Positions 6,235-7,242 of a stretch of 7,242 bases of DNA are shown one piece after another (position 1 is the stretch's first letter; each line of letters starts with the position of its first letter). The DNA is from Acidobacteriota bacterium (GTDB lineage Bacteria > Acidobacteriota > Terriglobia > UBA7540), in assembly GCA_021789565.1 (NCBI GenBank), contig JAJYJL010000394.1, positions 1-7,242 on the forward strand. The letters are read 5' to 3'. Under the pieces are notes generated by a model. It saw nothing but the letters and a program-made list of their open reading frames with translations, was not told the DNA's origin and made no database searches. The translations under genes were made by a program, and so were the position numbers.

Positions 6235-7242
6235 ATGTATACTACAGCGGAGATGAACTTTCAATCAGAAAGTCAGTTCGTGCGGTGGCTGCAGACTATA
6301 ACGGCAAGCAAGTCGCCCCAAGTCAAGCTGGGCATCGGTGACGACGCGGCATTGGTTCGCGTTGGACGCGACCGCGATCTGGTCCTGACCGCCGATCTTT
6401 CGATCGAGGGTGTCCATTTCACCGCCGGCATACATCCGGCCATATCCGTTGGCCACCGCGCGCTCGCACGGTCGCTGAGCGATGTCGCTGCCATGGGAGG
6501 CGTTCCCCGTTTTGCCCTGGTTTCAGTTGCTTTCCCGCGAGCTTTGTCCCGCCGCTGGATTGAAGAGTTCTACAGGGGGATATTGGAGCTTGCCGCCCGT
6601 TTCCGGGTCCAGGTGATTGGCGGCGATACCTCGATCGTGCAGCGAACCGTTATGATCGATGTGACGCTGGCAGGCGAGGTCCCGCGTGGCAGGGGATTGC
6701 TCCGTTCGGGCGCACGGCCGGGCGATAAGATCTTTGTCAGCGGCAGTCTGGGCCGCTCGGTAAAAGGGCTCGAGATTTTGAAATCGCAGGCACGCCCCAG
6801 AAAACGCGGCCGGCACGGCGCGCAGGAAGGCCCGGAATCCTCGGCCTTGAAATCACACCTTTATCCCGAGCCGCGCTGCGAACTGGGCCGCTGGCTGCAG
6901 CGCTCGGGGCTGCCCTCTGCAATGATGGACATCAGTGACGGACTTTCGACGGACCTGATTCGGCTGTGCGAAGCGAGCGGGGTTGGGGCAACCGTCCTGG
7001 CTGACCGTGTCCCAGGACCGCCTGGCGAACTGCTGGAGCGCGCTCTGGAGCTTGCTTTGAACGGCGGCGAGGATTACGAACTGCTATTCACTGTGCCAAA
7101 GCAGAGGTCGGCAAAAGTCCCCGCCCTCCACCGAGGTCTGCCGCTTCGATGCATCGGGCAGATTCGCCGTTCGCGCGAAGTCTTGTTGGTTCGTAATGAC
7201 GGCAGCCAATCGCCCCTCGCATCGGCTGGGTACGACCACTTT
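6235..7242 (+). CDS. thiL: Thiamine-monophosphate kinase (3' end cut by window edge)
   Basis: This is a cytoplasmic enzyme that phosphorylates thiamine monophosphate to thiamine pyrophosphate with ATP, the last step of thiamine cofactor synthesis. The frame stays open to the window edge (336 codons). The motifs are those of ThiL in order: LGIGDDAA (32-39), TADLSIEGVHF (52-62), ALARSLSDVAAMGG (76-89), VIGGDTS (127-133), GDKIFVSGSLGRS (163-175), YPEPR (210-214), MMDISDGLSTDL (230-241) and LNGGEDYELLFTVP (275-288). The final GYDHF is where ThiL proteins usually finish, so only a few residues are probably missing. The start is uncertain. ATG 6235 has a weak GGAAAG 9 nt upstream. ATG 6253 (6 codons later) has GGAG touching it, which is too close to work as a ribosome site. 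The gene is divergent from the hydrolase. Acidic and glycine motifs for Mg-ATP binding are intact. No TPP riboswitch is recognisable in the 127-base upstream gap. Confidence 0.93.
   Translation, partial: MYTTAEMNFQSESQFVRWLQTITASKSPQVKLGIGDDAALVRVGRDRDLVLTADLSIEGVHFTAGIHPAISVGHRALARSLSDVAAMGGVPRFALVSVAFPRALSRRWIEEFYRGILELAARFRVQVIGGDTSIVQRTVMIDVTLAGEVPRGRGLLRSGARPGDKIFVSGSLGRSVKGLEILKSQARPRKRGRHGAQEGPESSALKSHLYPEPRCELGRWLQRSGLPSAMMDISDGLSTDLIRLCEASGVGATVLADRVPGPPGELLERALELALNGGEDYELLFTVPKQRSAKVPALHRGLPLRCIGQIRRSREVLLVRNDGSQSPLASAGYDHF

Overview
This window looks like ordinary chromosomal DNA of a moderately GC-rich bacterium. The best guess is an Acidobacteriota member. That guess is inference: it rests on the combination of a secreted matrixin fused to a carboxypeptidase-regulatory-like domain, a short membrane-anchored M23 peptidase starting MHEKFYTLL, a Tat-exported two-domain acetylxylan-esterase-like hydrolase, and a stand-alone MEDS-type protein. 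No rRNA, tRNA, CRISPR array, transposase, integrase or phage gene is visible.

Layout from left to right. (1) 32-1123 (+): a secreted zinc metalloprotease of matrixin type with a C-terminal beta-sandwich domain. (2) 1170-1994 (-): a short-chain dehydrogenase/reductase that converges on gene 1 across a 46-base gap. Its first cofactor-loop glycine is replaced by valine. (3) 2054-2578 (-): a small protein resembling the MEDS sensory domain, 59 bases upstream of the SDR and possibly co-transcribed with it from a candidate promoter at 2600-2629. (4) 2833-3708 (-): a membrane-anchored coiled-coil M23 endopeptidase, with a good sigma70-like promoter at 3811-3839 and a leader of about 96 nt that holds a 7-bp hairpin. 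(5) 3858-6107 (-): a Tat-exported tandem alpha/beta hydrolase of 749 aa. Its first half keeps Ser-Asp-His, while its second half has lost the nucleophile and the histidine. (6) 6235-7242 (+): thiL, thiamine-monophosphate kinase, divergent from gene 5 and running off the right edge almost complete.

Three of the six products (matrixin, M23, tandem hydrolase) act outside the cytoplasm on proteins, peptidoglycan and probably ester-bearing carbohydrates, which suits a soil heterotroph. They are not obviously one operon, since each has its own spacing and two have separate candidate promoters. The SDR and thiL are cytoplasmic metabolic enzymes. I see no convincing new multi-gene system. The items most worth checking are the degenerate second half of the hydrolase, the Gly-to-Val change in the SDR, the stand-alone MEDS-like gene beside the SDR, and several small repeated or dyad motifs in the intergenic DNA.
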